Notes: generated from the sequence alone by a model not told the origin. A stretch of 64,000 nt of DNA from Amycolatopsis bullii (GCF_014654205.1 NZ_BNAW01000013.1:101485-165484), one strand, 5' to 3'. Shown: positions 32,560 to 42,906, counted from the first letter of the stretch. Translations and numbers: made by a program.

Positions 32560-34808
32560 CCATCGAAACACCCCTCGACATCCCCCGGACGCCGCAGGAC
32601 CTGAGCTTGACGCAGAAGGCCGCGCTGGGCAGTGGACAGTCCTTCTGGATCACCAAGTCCGTCGCCGGGCTGCCGCAGGTGCTCCTGACCGACGGCCCGC
32701 ACGGGGTGCGCAGGCAAACCGGCGCCGCCGACCACCTCGGCATCGCGCCCGCCGAACCGGCCACCTGCTTCCCGCCGGCCGTCGCCCTGGCCCAGAGCTG
32801 GGACACCGACCTGGTCGAGCAGGTCGGTGCCGCACTCGGCGCCGAAGCTCGCGCGCTCGGCGTGGACGTCCTGCTCGGGCCCGGTGTCAACATCAAGCGG
32901 GATCCGCGTTGTGGCCGCAACTTCGAGTACTTCTCCGAAGACCCGCTGCTGTCGGGAGAGCTGGGGGCCGCCTGGGTCCGTGGCCTGCAGAGCCGCGGGG
33001 TCGGTGCCTCGGTCAAGCACTTCGCGGCCAACAACCAGGAACACGAGCGGATGCGGGTGAGCGCCGACATCGACGAGCGCCAGCTGCGGGAGATCTACCT
33101 GCGCGCCTTCCAGCGCGTCGTCACCCGGGCCCATCCCTGGACCGTGATGGCGGCCTACAACCGGCTGAACGGGATCCCCGCCACCGAGCATCGGTGGCTG
33201 CTCACCGAGGTGCTGCGCGAGCAGTGGGGATTCGACGGCGTGGTGGTCAGCGACTGGGGTGCCGTCGGCGACCGGGTCGCCGCCCTCGCCGCCGGACTCG
33301 ACCTGCAGATGCCCGGCGGAGACGGCGAACCCGACGAGCAGCTCGCCGAAGCGGTCCTAAGTGGACAGATCGACGAGCAGCTTGTCGACGTCATGGCCGC
33401 CCGCGTGATCGATCTCGCGCGCAAAGCGGAAGCCGGGCGGTTCGTGCCGAACGAGTTCGATGCCGACGCGCACCACGCGCTCGCCCGCGAGGTCGCCCGG
33501 CGCTGCATCGTGCTGCTGAAGAACGACGGCGATCTGCTGCCGCTGGCGCCGTCCGGGCGGGTCGCGGTCGTGGGCCACTTCGCCGCCGACGCCCGGTACC
33601 AGGGCGGCGGCAGCTCCCGGATCAACCCCACCCGCGTCGATGTCCCTCTCGACGAGATCCGTCGGCTTGCCGCGGACGTCACCTTCGCTCCCGGCTTCTC
33701 GCTCACCCCGGACGCCGATCAGGTGGCGCTGCGGGAAGAAGCCGTCCGTGCCGCCGCGAACGCCGACGTCGCCGTGCTCTTCCTCGGCCTGGCGGTTGCG
33801 CAGGAAGCCGAAGGTGCCGACCGGCCGGACATCGAACTTCCCGCCGACCAGCTCGACCTGCTCCGTGCGGTGGCCGCCGCCCAGCCGGCCACGGTCGTCG
33901 TGCTGTCCCACGGCGGAGTGCTGCGGCTGGCGCCGGTCGCCGACGTGGCCCCGGCCATCGTGGACGCCGCGTTACTCGGCCAGGCCGGCGGCGGCGCCGT
34001 CGCTGATGTCCTGTTCGGCGTGGCCAATCCCAGCGGGCGGCTCGCCGAGACCGTCCCGGTCCGGCTGCCGGACGCCCCGTCCTACCTCAACTACCCCGGC
34101 GAGAACCTGCACGTCCGCTACGGGGAAGGCATCTTCGTCGGCTACCGCGGTTACGACGCCCGGGACCTGGACGTCACCTTCCCCTTCGGTCACGGCCTGT
34201 CCTACACCACCTTCGACTACACGGATCTGCGGGTCGCGGCCGCACCCGACGGCGTCACGGCCACCGTCACCGTGACCAACACCGGCCCAGTCGCCGGTCG
34301 TGAGATCGTGCAGTTCTACGTCAGCGTCAACGGCAAGGTCCTCCGCCCGCCGCGCGAGCTCAAGGCGTTCGGCACGATCGACCTGCAGCCCGGCGAGTCC
34401 GGCCGCGTCGAGGCGTTCATCGCCCGCGAGGACCTCGCCTACTGGGAGACCCGCACCCACACCTGGACCATCGAGGGCGGCGACTACGAGATCGCCGCGG
34501 CCGCCTCCAGCCGCGACATCCGCCTCACCGCCCGGATCACGCTCGCAGGCGACGAGGTCCGGGTCCCGCTCACCGCCGACTCCAGCATCGCCGAACTGAT
34601 GGCCAACCCGGTCACCGCCGCCGCGCTCGGCCCGATGATGCGGCGCGGCCAAGGCCAGCAGAGCGACGCGGCAGCCGAGGAACTCGGCATCGACACCGCC
34701 GCCACCATCTCCGGCATCCCCGTCGGCAAGCTCCGCTCCCTCAGCGGTGGCCAGGGCTTGACCCGCACCCAGCTCGACGCCCTGCTCGCCCGAGCCAACG
34801 AAGCCTGA
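32556..34808 (+). CDS. Glycoside hydrolase family 3 with Fn3-like domain
   Basis: A 750-aa protein overlapping the symporter stop by 4 bp. Seen: substrate-binding TDGPHGVR, catalytic nucleophile D233 in VVVSDWGAV, second domain with IVLLKNDGDLLPL, glycone-binding GGGSSRINP, then PFGHGLSYTTF and a Fn3-like domain (about 560-660). A C-terminal extension of about 90 residues includes SSIAELMANPVTAAALGPM, seen in some actinobacterial GH3 enzymes. No signal peptide. Probably a beta-glucosidase; some close relatives hydrolyse saponin or flavonoid glycosides. Confidence 0.9.
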   Translation: MTIETPLDIPRTPQDLSLTQKAALGSGQSFWITKSVAGLPQVLLTDGPHGVRRQTGAADHLGIAPAEPATCFPPAVALAQSWDTDLVEQVGAALGAEARALGVDVLLGPGVNIKRDPRCGRNFEYFSEDPLLSGELGAAWVRGLQSRGVGASVKHFAANNQEHERMRVSADIDERQLREIYLRAFQRVVTRAHPWTVMAAYNRLNGIPATEHRWLLTEVLREQWGFDGVVVSDWGAVGDRVAALAAGLDLQMPGGDGEPDEQLAEAVLSGQIDEQLVDVMAARVIDLARKAEAGRFVPNEFDADAHHALAREVARRCIVLLKNDGDLLPLAPSGRVAVVGHFAADARYQGGGSSRINPTRVDVPLDEIRRLAADVTFAPGFSLTPDADQVALREEAVRAAANADVAVLFLGLAVAQEAEGADRPDIELPADQLDLLRAVAAAQPATVVVLSHGGVLRLAPVADVAPAIVDAALLGQAGGGAVADVLFGVANPSGRLAETVPVRLPDAPSYLNYPGENLHVRYGEGIFVGYRGYDARDLDVTFPFGHGLSYTTFDYTDLRVAAAPDGVTATVTVTNTGPVAGREIVQFYVSVNGKVLRPPRELKAFGTIDLQPGESGRVEAFIAREDLAYWETRTHTWTIEGGDYEIAAAASSRDIRLTARITLAGDEVRVPLTADSSIAELMANPVTAAALGPMMRRGQGQQSDAAAEELGIDTAATISGIPVGKLRSLSGGQGLTRTQLDALLARANEA

Positions 34809-34833
34809 CCCGGAACGAAAGCGAAGGAGCGAG

Positions 34834-37326
34834 ATGACCCGCGAGGTCCTGACCCACGGCTGGAGCGTCCGCCGGCGCGCGACGGCGTTCCAGGAACTGG
34901 GCAACGCCGGGGCCGACGACTGGGCCGAGGTGCTCGTCCCGCACGACGCCGTCGTCGGGCTCGAACGCGACCCGGACCTGGCCCGCGGGGAGACGACCGC
35001 GTACTTCCCCGGCGGCGCCTTCGAATACCGCCGGACACTGCCGGCGCCCGAGACGATGGCCGGACAGGTCGTGGAACTGGAGTTCGACGGCGTCTACCGG
35101 GACGCCATGGTCTACGTCAACGGCGCCCTGGCCGGGCAGCACGCCTACGGCTACTCGCGGTTCACCGTCCGGATCGACCCGTTCCTGCGGTTCGGTACCG
35201 ACAACGAGATCCGGGTCGCCTGCCGCACGCACCAGGACAGCCGGTGGTACGCCGGGGCCGGGCTCCACCGCGACGTCACCCTCGTCGTGAAGGACCCGGT
35301 CCGCGTCGCCCGCGACGGCATCCGGATCACCACGTGCGACGTCGACACCGACCGGGCCGTCGTCGAGGTCGCCGTGACCGTCGAAAACGACTCTCTGTCG
35401 ACGACGACGGTCGCGCTCGAGGCGGTGGTCGAGGACCCGCAGGGGCACGAGGCCGCCCGGGGCACAGCACCGGTCACGGTCCTGCCGGGAACCACGGCCA
35501 CCGCTCGGCACCGGCTCGTCGTCGACTCACCCGCGCTGTGGGACGTGGACAGTCCCGCGCTGCACACCGCCCACCTCCGGCTGCGACACGGCGATCGGCT
35601 GCTCGACGAGGAGTCCACGACTTTCGGTATCCGCACCCTCCAGCTCGACGCGCGCCACGGCCTGCGGATCAACGGCCGGACGGTCAAGCTGCGCGGCACG
35701 TGCCTGCACGCCGACAACGGACCACTCGGTGCCGTTTCCCTGCCACGGGCCGAGGAACGTCGCATCGCCATGCTCAAAAAGGCAGGCTTCAACGCGATCC
35801 GCAGCTCGCACCACCCGGCCAGTGCCGCCCTGCTCGATGCCTGCGACCGGATCGGCATGCTCGTCATGGACGAGACCTTCGACATGTGGACCACCGGCAA
35901 GTCCGACTTCGACTACGCGTTCGAGTTCCCGCAGTGGTGGGAGCGCGACGTCGAGGCGCTCGTGGCGCGGGCGTTCAACCACCCCAGCGTCATCATGTAC
36001 TCGATCGGCAACGAGATCCCCGAGACCGGCGACCGGTTCGGCGCCGTGTGGTCGCGCCGCCTGGCCGAAAAGGTCCGCTCGCTGGACTCCACCAGGTTCG
36101 TGACCAACGGCATCAACGGGTTCGTGGCGACGCTCGACACCGTCCTGCCGATGCTGCGAGCACAGCGCGGCGCGGCCGCGGAGCAGACGCCGGCCGAGGG
36201 CGGCGTCAACACGATGATGGACGCCTGGGGCGCGCTGCTGGCCCGGATCCAGAGCTCGCCCCAGACCACCGCGGCGACCGAGGAGTCGTTCGCCGTGCTC
36301 GACGTCGCCGGGATGAACTACGCCGAGGCCCGCTACGAGCTGGACCGCGAGCTCTTCCCCGACCGGGTCATCGTGGGGACCGAGACCTACCCGACCGTCA
36401 TCGCCGCCAACTGGACCCTGGTCACCCGCAACGACCACGTCATCGGTGACTTCACCTGGACCGGCTGGGACTACCTGGGCGAGACCGGCATCGGCCGGGT
36501 CCACTACGCCGGCGCCGAAGCGGGGCGGTCCGGCTTCTCCGGTGGTTACCCCGAGCTCACCGCCTTCACCGGCGATTTCGACATCACGGGTCACCGCCGC
36601 CCCGCGTCGTACTACCGGGAGATCGTCTACGGCTTGCGGCAAGAGCCCTACATCGCGGTGCTCCGCCCCGAGTTCCACGGCCGGGAGGTGGCCGTGGCGA
36701 CGCAGTGGGCGTGGAGCGACGCGATTTCCAGCTGGACCTGGGAGGGCTTCGAGGGCCGGCCGGTGGCGGTCGAGGTCTATGCCGACGCCGACGAGGTCGA
36801 GCTGCTGCTCGACGGCGTCGTCCTCGGCCGGGCCAAGGTGGGCACGAAGCGCGAGTACCGCGCTGACTTCGAAGTCACGTACCAGCCCGGCGTACTGATC
36901 GCCGTGGCGTACGCCGGCGGCGTCAAGACGGGCCGCACCTCGCTGACCACGGCCGGTGACGCCTTGGTTCTCGTGGCCGACGCCGACCGGACCGAGCTGG
37001 TGGCGGACGGCCGCGACCTGGCGTACCTCACCCTCCGGCTGACCGACGGCCGCGGAAACGTGCACCCGGGCCGCGACCGGCGCGTGGAGGTCACCGTCGA
37101 CGGTCCGGCCGTCCTCGCCGGGATCGCCAGCGGCAACCCGTCCACCGACGAGCCGCTGACCGGGACCGGCTGCACCACGTTCGACGGCCGCGCGCTCGCG
37201 GTCGTGCGTCCCACCGGGCTCGGCGACATCACCGTCACCGCGCAGGCCGACGGGTGCGCCCGCGCGACCGTGCGCCTGCGCGCCATCGACTTCGAGACAC
37301 CGACGACCAGGAGTTGTCCGCGATGA
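34834..37326 (+). CDS. Glycoside hydrolase family 2 (DUF4982-type)
   Basis: An 830-aa protein; ATG after GCGAAGGAGCGAG. Jelly-roll and Ig domains, TIM barrel with acid/base E394 in SIGNEIPETG and nucleophile E517 in VGTETYP, then DUF4982-like (about 620-690) and a Big-like C-terminal domain. This layout is common in beta-galactosidases or exo-beta-glucuronidase relatives, different from the LacZ-type enzyme in the divergent unit. No signal peptide. Its stop overlaps the GH1 start (ATGA). Confidence 0.9.
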   Translation: MTREVLTHGWSVRRRATAFQELGNAGADDWAEVLVPHDAVVGLERDPDLARGETTAYFPGGAFEYRRTLPAPETMAGQVVELEFDGVYRDAMVYVNGALAGQHAYGYSRFTVRIDPFLRFGTDNEIRVACRTHQDSRWYAGAGLHRDVTLVVKDPVRVARDGIRITTCDVDTDRAVVEVAVTVENDSLSTTTVALEAVVEDPQGHEAARGTAPVTVLPGTTATARHRLVVDSPALWDVDSPALHTAHLRLRHGDRLLDEESTTFGIRTLQLDARHGLRINGRTVKLRGTCLHADNGPLGAVSLPRAEERRIAMLKKAGFNAIRSSHHPASAALLDACDRIGMLVMDETFDMWTTGKSDFDYAFEFPQWWERDVEALVARAFNHPSVIMYSIGNEIPETGDRFGAVWSRRLAEKVRSLDSTRFVTNGINGFVATLDTVLPMLRAQRGAAAEQTPAEGGVNTMMDAWGALLARIQSSPQTTAATEESFAVLDVAGMNYAEARYELDRELFPDRVIVGTETYPTVIAANWTLVTRNDHVIGDFTWTGWDYLGETGIGRVHYAGAEAGRSGFSGGYPELTAFTGDFDITGHRRPASYYREIVYGLRQEPYIAVLRPEFHGREVAVATQWAWSDAISSWTWEGFEGRPVAVEVYADADEVELLLDGVVLGRAKVGTKREYRADFEVTYQPGVLIAVAYAGGVKTGRTSLTTAGDALVLVADADRTELVADGRDLAYLTLRLTDGRGNVHPGRDRRVEVTVDGPAVLAGIASGNPSTDEPLTGTGCTTFDGRALAVVRPTGLGDITVTAQADGCARATVRLRAIDFETPTTRSCPR

Positions 37327-38555
37327 CCGCATTCCGACCCGGATTCCTGTGGGGAGCCGCGACCTCGCCGCACCAGGTGGAGGGCAACAACGTCAACAGC
37401 GACTGGTGGGCCCGCGAAGGCGCCATGCCGGGCATGGAGCCGAGCGGCGATGCGGTGGACAGCTACCACCGTTACCGCGAAGACATGACCCTGCTCGCCG
37501 AGGCCGGGCTGACCGCCTACCGGTTCGGCATCGAGTGGGCCCGGGTCGAGCCGCGGCCCGGGCAGTTTTCCCGCGCCGAGCTCGCCCACTACCGGCGCAT
37601 GATCGACACCGCGACGGAACTGGGCCTGACCCCGGTCGTCACCCTGCACCACTTCAGCAACCCCCGGTGGTTCGCCGAGGAAGGCGGGTGGACCGGCGAC
37701 CGGGCGATCGAGCGGTTCAGGTCCTACGTCGAAGCGGCCGCGACCGTCCTCGACGGAGTCGAGTGGGTCGCGACCATCAACGAGCCGAACATGGCGGCGA
37801 TGATGACGATGCTCGCGCACGCCATGGCAGCCGGGCAGGCCGGCGAGTGGCAGAGCCCCACCGTCGAAGGTGACGCCGATCGCGAGCGCATCGCCGCGAA
37901 CCTGCCCGCACCCACCCGGGAGTTCTCCGAGCGGTTCGTCGAGGCCCACCACGCCGTGCGCGACCTGCTGCGCGAGCGGACCGGCGCGAAGGTCGGCTGG
38001 ACGATCGCGAACCTCGCCCTGACCGCGGCGCCCGGCGGGGAACGGAAGCTGCCCGAGGTCCGCCACGCCTGGGAGGACCTTTTCCTGGAGGCGGCTCGCG
38101 GGGACGACTTCGTCGGGGTGCAGTCCTACAGCTCCCAGGCCGTCGACGAGAACGGCCTCGTGCCGCACCCGCCCCACCCCGACAACACCCTGGTGGGCAC
38201 GGCCTACCGGCCCGACGCGCTCGGCATGGCCGTGCGCCACGCCTGGGAGGTCACCGGCGGGGTGCCGGTCCTGGTGACCGAGAACGGCATCGCGACCCGC
38301 GACGACGACCGCCGCCGGGCCTACACCGAGGAGGCGCTGCGCCACCTCGGCCAAGCGGCCGGGGACGGCGTCGACGTGCGCGGGTACCTGCACTGGAGCC
38401 TGCTGGACAACTACGAGTGGGGTCACTGGGGCCCGACGTTCGGGCTCGTCGCCGTCGACCGGGAAACCTTCGTGCGCACCCCCAAACCGAGCCTGGCCTG
38501 GCTCGGCGACGTGGCCCGGACCAATGGGGCGTCGCTGCTCCAGGCCGCGCCCTGA
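37323..38555 (+). CDS. Glycoside hydrolase family 1 (beta-glucosidase-like)
   Basis: A 410-aa single-domain (beta/alpha)8 enzyme starting FLWGAATSPHQVEGN. Acid/base E154 in TINEPN and nucleophile E320 in VTENG are present; WGPTFGLVAVD matches the aglycone end. The family uses beta-glucosides, galactosides, 6-phospho-glycosides and others; the lack of clear phosphate-binding residues in the tail fits non-phosphorylated substrates entering through the symporter. Confidence 0.92.
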   Translation: MTAFRPGFLWGAATSPHQVEGNNVNSDWWAREGAMPGMEPSGDAVDSYHRYREDMTLLAEAGLTAYRFGIEWARVEPRPGQFSRAELAHYRRMIDTATELGLTPVVTLHHFSNPRWFAEEGGWTGDRAIERFRSYVEAAATVLDGVEWVATINEPNMAAMMTMLAHAMAAGQAGEWQSPTVEGDADRERIAANLPAPTREFSERFVEAHHAVRDLLRERTGAKVGWTIANLALTAAPGGERKLPEVRHAWEDLFLEAARGDDFVGVQSYSSQAVDENGLVPHPPHPDNTLVGTAYRPDALGMAVRHAWEVTGGVPVLVTENGIATRDDDRRRAYTEEALRHLGQAAGDGVDVRGYLHWSLLDNYEWGHWGPTFGLVAVDRETFVRTPKPSLAWLGDVARTNGASLLQAAP

Positions 38556-38623
38556 CCAATCCGGCGCCGAGCTGTCCAGCCCCCCGCGGCGATCTGCGCC
38601 GCACCGACGTGCCGAGGAGCACT

Positions 38624-40894
38624 GTGACCACCCCCGCCTACCGTGACCCGTCGCTTCCGATCGAGGAGCGGGTCGAGGACCTGCTGACCCGTCTGACTCC
38701 GGAGGAAAAGGCCGGGCAGCTGACCCAGTTCTTCTACCTGGGCGACCTCGGCGAGGTGCCCGAGGATCTGGACGTCGACTCGCTGCCGCCCGAACACCGC
38801 GCCTACCTGGACCAGCCCCGGATGGTGGAGGCCGCTGTCCGCCGCGGCGCCGCCGGGTCGCTGCTGTTCGTGAAGGACCCCTCCACCGCCAACCGGCTGC
38901 AGCGCCTCGCCGTGGACGAGACGGCCCACGGCATTCCCCTGATCTTCGGGTTCGACGTGATCCACGGCCTGCGCACGATCTTCCCGGTGCCGATCGCGCT
39001 GGCCGCGAGCTGGTGCCCGGCGACGATCGAGCGGGTGCAGGCGGTCGCGGCCCGCGAAGCACGTGCCGCGGGTATCCACTGGACGTTCGCGCCGATGATC
39101 GACATCGCCCGCGATCCCCGCTGGGGACGCATCATCGAGGGCGCGGGCGAGGACCCCGTGCTCGGCGCGGCCGTCGCCGCGGCCCAGGTGCGTGGCTTCC
39201 AGGGCGACCTCGGTGCCGGCCGGGTCCTGGCCGGTCCCAAGCACTTGGCGGGGTACGGCGCGGCGCGCGGCGGTCGCGACTACGACGACGCCGAAATCTC
39301 CGACTCCGAGCTGTGGAACGTGTACCTGCCGCCGTTCCGCGCGGCCGTGGCAGCCGGAGCGGGCAACATCATGAGCGCCTACATGGACCTCAACGGCGTC
39401 CCCGCGTCCGGCAACCGCTGGCTGCTCACCGAGGTGCTGCGCGACGAGCTCGGCTTCGAAGGCTTCGTCGTCTCGGACGCCAACGCCGTGCGGAACCTCG
39501 AAACCCAGCACTTCGCGCAACACCAGACCGACTCCGCCGCTCGCGCGGTGACGGCCGGGTTGGACATGGAGATGACCATGTTCGACCCCGCCTTCGCCCA
39601 CCTCCCGGAGGCGGTTGCCCAAGGGCGGCTGCTCGAAGAGCACCTCGACCAGGCCGTGCGCCGGGTGCTCACCGCCAAGTTCCGCCTGGGCCTGTTCGAG
39701 AACCCGTTCACCGACGAGGACCAGGCCGCCGAGACCCTCGCCGAACACCGCGAGGTCGCCCGGACCGCGGCCGAGCGCACGATGGTGCTGCTGAAAAACG
39801 CCGAGCGGACGCTGCCGCTCCAAGCCGGCGCGCTGACGTCCATCGCGGTCATCGGCGAGCTCGCCGACAGCAAGCGCGACACCCTCGGCCCGTGGGTCTT
39901 CGCCCACGACACCGCCGAGACCGTCACCATCCTCGAGGGGCTGCGTGCCCGGCTGGGCGATGCGGCGGTGCAGTACGCGCCAGGAGCGGGCATTCCCGCC
40001 CGCACTCACCCCTCCATGTTCGACCGGATGGACCCCACCGTCCTCGAAACTCCCGACGACCACGACGACGCTGCCGAGATCGCCCGCGCCGTCGAGCTGG
40101 CCGCGGCGTGCGACATCGCCGTCGTCGTGGTGGGGCAGCGGCAGAACCAGATCGGCGAGAACGCCTCGTCGGCTGGCCTGGACCTGCCTGGCCGGCAGCT
40201 CGAGCAACTCCGGCGGATCGTCGCCACCGGCACCCCGGTGGTCCTCGTGGTGATGTCCGGGCGGCCGCTGGACCTGCGCTGGGCCGACGAGCACGTGCCC
40301 GCGATCGTCCAGTCCTGGTACCCCGGCACCCGGGGCGGCGACGCCGTGGCGTCCGTCCTGCTCGGCGACGTCTCCCCGGCCGGCCGGCTGCCCTTCACCT
40401 GGCCGCGGCACGTCGGCCAGGTGCCGATGGTCTACGCCCACCACCGGACTTTCGCCCCGCAGGACCAGGACAAGCGGTACTGGGACGAGCAGGAGAGCAC
40501 CCCGCTGTACCCGTTCGGGCACGGGCTGTCCTACGCCGACATCACCTACTCCGGCCTCCGGCTCGGCCGCGACACCATCACCGTCGGCGACACCACGACG
40601 GTGTCGGTGGACGTCACCAACGGCTCCGGCCGCGACGCCGAGGACGTCGTCCAGCTCTACGTGCACCAGCGGTACGGCACCTCGTCCCGGCCGGTCCGCG
40701 AACTCAAGGGCTTCGAGCGGGTGCCGGTGCCGGCGGGCGAAACGCGCACGGTGACCTTCGAGCTCGGGCCCGACCAGCTGCGCTACTGGAGCGCCGCGAC
40801 GCGCGGCCCGGTGCAGGACGCGACCACAGTGGACGTCTGGGTCGGTGGCAGCTCGACGGCTGAGCTGTCCGCAGTCCTGGAGGTCAAGGCCTGA
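38624..40894 (+). CDS. Glycoside hydrolase family 3 (BglX-like beta-glucosidase)
   Basis: A 756-aa protein; GTG with GAGGAG just upstream. It has the BglX pattern: FGFDVIHGLRTIFPVPIALA, IDIARDPRWGRIIEGAGEDP, KHLAGYGAARGGRDYDDAEI and nucleophile D285 in FVVSDANAV, then TMVLLKNAERTLPL and a Fn3-like C-terminal domain. Unlike E. coli BglX, no signal peptide precedes it, so it should be cytoplasmic. Last gene of the five-gene unit; 68 bp after the GH1 gene, so it may also have its own start signal. Confidence 0.9.
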   Translation: MTTPAYRDPSLPIEERVEDLLTRLTPEEKAGQLTQFFYLGDLGEVPEDLDVDSLPPEHRAYLDQPRMVEAAVRRGAAGSLLFVKDPSTANRLQRLAVDETAHGIPLIFGFDVIHGLRTIFPVPIALAASWCPATIERVQAVAAREARAAGIHWTFAPMIDIARDPRWGRIIEGAGEDPVLGAAVAAAQVRGFQGDLGAGRVLAGPKHLAGYGAARGGRDYDDAEISDSELWNVYLPPFRAAVAAGAGNIMSAYMDLNGVPASGNRWLLTEVLRDELGFEGFVVSDANAVRNLETQHFAQHQTDSAARAVTAGLDMEMTMFDPAFAHLPEAVAQGRLLEEHLDQAVRRVLTAKFRLGLFENPFTDEDQAAETLAEHREVARTAAERTMVLLKNAERTLPLQAGALTSIAVIGELADSKRDTLGPWVFAHDTAETVTILEGLRARLGDAAVQYAPGAGIPARTHPSMFDRMDPTVLETPDDHDDAAEIARAVELAAACDIAVVVVGQRQNQIGENASSAGLDLPGRQLEQLRRIVATGTPVVLVVMSGRPLDLRWADEHVPAIVQSWYPGTRGGDAVASVLLGDVSPAGRLPFTWPRHVGQVPMVYAHHRTFAPQDQDKRYWDEQESTPLYPFGHGLSYADITYSGLRLGRDTITVGDTTTVSVDVTNGSGRDAEDVVQLYVHQRYGTSSRPVRELKGFERVPVPAGETRTVTFELGPDQLRYWSAATRGPVQDATTVDVWVGGSSTAELSAVLEVKA

Positions 40895-40928
40895 GCCGTC
40901 GGGCCACTACCGCCTGGCGAGCTCGCCG

Positions 40929-41879
40929 TCACGCGCCACGGGCTTCCGCCGATGGCACGGACTCCTGGCCTGTCAAGGCCGGTGTCGTCGCGTCCGGTCC
41001 CCAGCTGGTGAGCAGCCGCAGCGCCGTCGCGGACTCGGAGCCCGGCTCGGCGTGGTAGGTCACCAGCATCTGGTCGGGGTCGTCCGGCAGCGGGAACGTC
41101 TCGTACGCGAGCCGCAGTTCGCCCACCAAGGGGTGCCGCATCCGGATCGGACCGTGGCTCTTGCGGCGCACCTCGTGGGCGGCCCACAGCCGGCGGAACT
41201 CCTCGCTGCGCACCGAAAGCTCACCGATCAGCGTGGTCAGCCGCGGATCGCCGGGATGGCTGCCGGCGTGCACGCGCAGGATTCCGGCGACGGCGCTTGC
41301 CTTGGCTTCCCAGTCGATGAAGAGGTCTCGCGCGGCGGGGGACAGGAAGATCAGCCGCCCCCAGTTGCGTTCCTCGGGGCGCAGCTGGGCCCAGTTGCCG
41401 AACAGGGCCGCGGCCGGGCCGTTCCACCCCAGGATGTCCATGCGGAGACCGTTGACGTAAGCGGGCACGTCGGCCATCGAATCGAGCAGCTGCTGCACGG
41501 CCGGGCGCACCTGCTGAGCCTGCGGCGCGGACCGGGCCGCCCGCTGCCGGGTGGGCTTGACCAGCTGCGTGAGGTAGGCGTGCTCGGTGTCGGTCAGCCT
41601 CAGGGCGCGGCCGATGGCGTCCAGCACCTCCACCGACACGTTCGCGGAGTTGCCCTGTTCCAGGTGGGTGTAGTAGGAGACCGACACCCCGGCCACCTGG
41701 GCCAGCTCCTCGCGGCGCAGCCCGGGGACGCGCCGGCGGGTGCCGTAGTCGGGCAGGCCCACGTCGGCGGGTTTGAGCCGGTCCCGGCGGCTGCGCAGGA
41801 ACTCGCTGAGCTCGGTACGCCGGTCAAGACCGGCGGCCGGCCGATCACCGGGGGCATCGGAGCTGGGCACGCCGTCCAT
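40929..41879 (-). CDS. XRE-family regulator with MmyB-like ligand domain
   Basis: A 316-aa protein; ATG at 41879 with CGAGG upstream. HTH: LRREELAQVAGVSVSYYTHL with EQGNSANVS; C-terminal MmyB-like domain (PAYVNGLRMDILGWN ... RNWGRLIFL), which resembles PAS folds binding fatty acids. In actinomycetes such regulators are very often divergent from a single SDR gene that they control, as here (202 bp between starts). Convergent with the GH3 gene, 34 bp apart. Confidence 0.9.
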   Translation of the reverse strand: MDGVPSSDAPGDRPAAGLDRRTELSEFLRSRRDRLKPADVGLPDYGTRRRVPGLRREELAQVAGVSVSYYTHLEQGNSANVSVEVLDAIGRALRLTDTEHAYLTQLVKPTRQRAARSAPQAQQVRPAVQQLLDSMADVPAYVNGLRMDILGWNGPAAALFGNWAQLRPEERNWGRLIFLSPAARDLFIDWEAKASAVAGILRVHAGSHPGDPRLTTLIGELSVRSEEFRRLWAAHEVRRKSHGPIRMRHPLVGELRLAYETFPLPDDPDQMLVTYHAEPGSESATALRLLTSWGPDATTPALTGQESVPSAEARGA

Positions 41880-42081
41880 TGTGCCTCGGCATCCGCCGGC
41901 GTTCCTGCCACTGCCAGAGGTAGGCATGGGGAAGGTAGCCGCGGCAGCGGCTCGCTGCGGCCGGCGCTGGACGGCAAGATCGGCAGCGTCCCGACCGGAA
42001 CGGCAAGCGGCGTTGGTGAACGCGGCCGTCCGGTCTCAACGGGCCGTCTTCTTCGGCCGTAGTTGCGATCAGGAGATCTCT

Positions 42082-42906
42082 ATGTCTCGTGTTTGGTTCA
42101 TCACCGGAACGTCCCGCGGATTCGGCCGCGTCTGGGCCGAGGCGGCGCTCGGCCGGGGTGACCAGGTGGCCGCGACCGCCCGCAACACCGGCGCGCTCGC
42201 CGACCTCGTCGACCGCTACGGCGAGGACGTGCTGCCGATCGCGCTCGACGTCACCGACAAGTCCGCGGTCGAGCAGGCCGTGAAGACGGCACACGCCCAC
42301 TTCGGGCGGCTCGACGTCGTCGTCAACAACGCCGGTTACGGTCTCTTCGCGATGACCGAAGAGGTCACCGAGCAGCAGGCGCGCGACCAGTTCGAGACCA
42401 ACGTCTTCGGCGCTCTGTGGGTGACCCAGGCTGTGCTGCCGCACCTGCGGGAGCAGGGTTCGGGGCACATCGTCCAGGTGTCCTCGATCGGTGGCCTGCG
42501 CGCGTTCCCGAACCTCGGTGTCTACAACGCGTCGAAGTGGGCGTTGGAAGGGCTGGGAGAGGCCCTCGCCGCCGAGGTCGCCGGCTTCGGCATCAAGGTG
42601 ACGCTCGTGGAGCCGGGCGGCTACGCCACGGACTGGGGTGGCAGCTCCGCCGTGCGCTCGGAGGGCCTGCCCGCCTATGACGGCGTGCGTGAGGCCGTGG
42701 CCGCGTTCTGGAGCGGGTCGGCGTACGGCGATCCGCAGGCGACCGCCCCGGCCATCCTCCGGATGGTCGATGCCGAGGAACCGCCGCTGCGGGTCTTCTT
42801 CGGTGCCGGACTGCTCGACCTGATGCGTGAAGAGTACGCGCGGCGCATCGAGGGCTGGGAAAAGTGGAACCAGGTCTCGGAAGCCGCCATGGGCTCCGGC
42901 TCCTGA
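42082..42906 (+). CDS. Short-chain dehydrogenase/reductase
   Basis: A 274-aa classical SDR; ATG after AGGAGATCTCT. Seen: cofactor motif TGTSRGFG, NNAGYG, catalytic Ser in VSSIGG and Tyr/Lys in YNASKWALEG. The Arg after the first Ser (TSRG) and ATARN suggest NADP preference. Probably reduces or oxidises a small carbonyl compound; the substrate is unknown. Controlled, by layout, by the divergent MmyB-like regulator. Confidence 0.9.
   Translation: MSRVWFITGTSRGFGRVWAEAALGRGDQVAATARNTGALADLVDRYGEDVLPIALDVTDKSAVEQAVKTAHAHFGRLDVVVNNAGYGLFAMTEEVTEQQARDQFETNVFGALWVTQAVLPHLREQGSGHIVQVSSIGGLRAFPNLGVYNASKWALEGLGEALAAEVAGFGIKVTLVEPGGYATDWGGSSAVRSEGLPAYDGVREAVAAFWSGSAYGDPQATAPAILRMVDAEEPPLRVFFGAGLLDLMREEYARRIEGWEKWNQVSEAAMGSGS

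Noticed and set aside
40916..40927. Perfect palindrome GGCGAGCTCGCC between convergent genes
   Set aside because: No loop to form a hairpin and such short GC palindromes are common in this composition.
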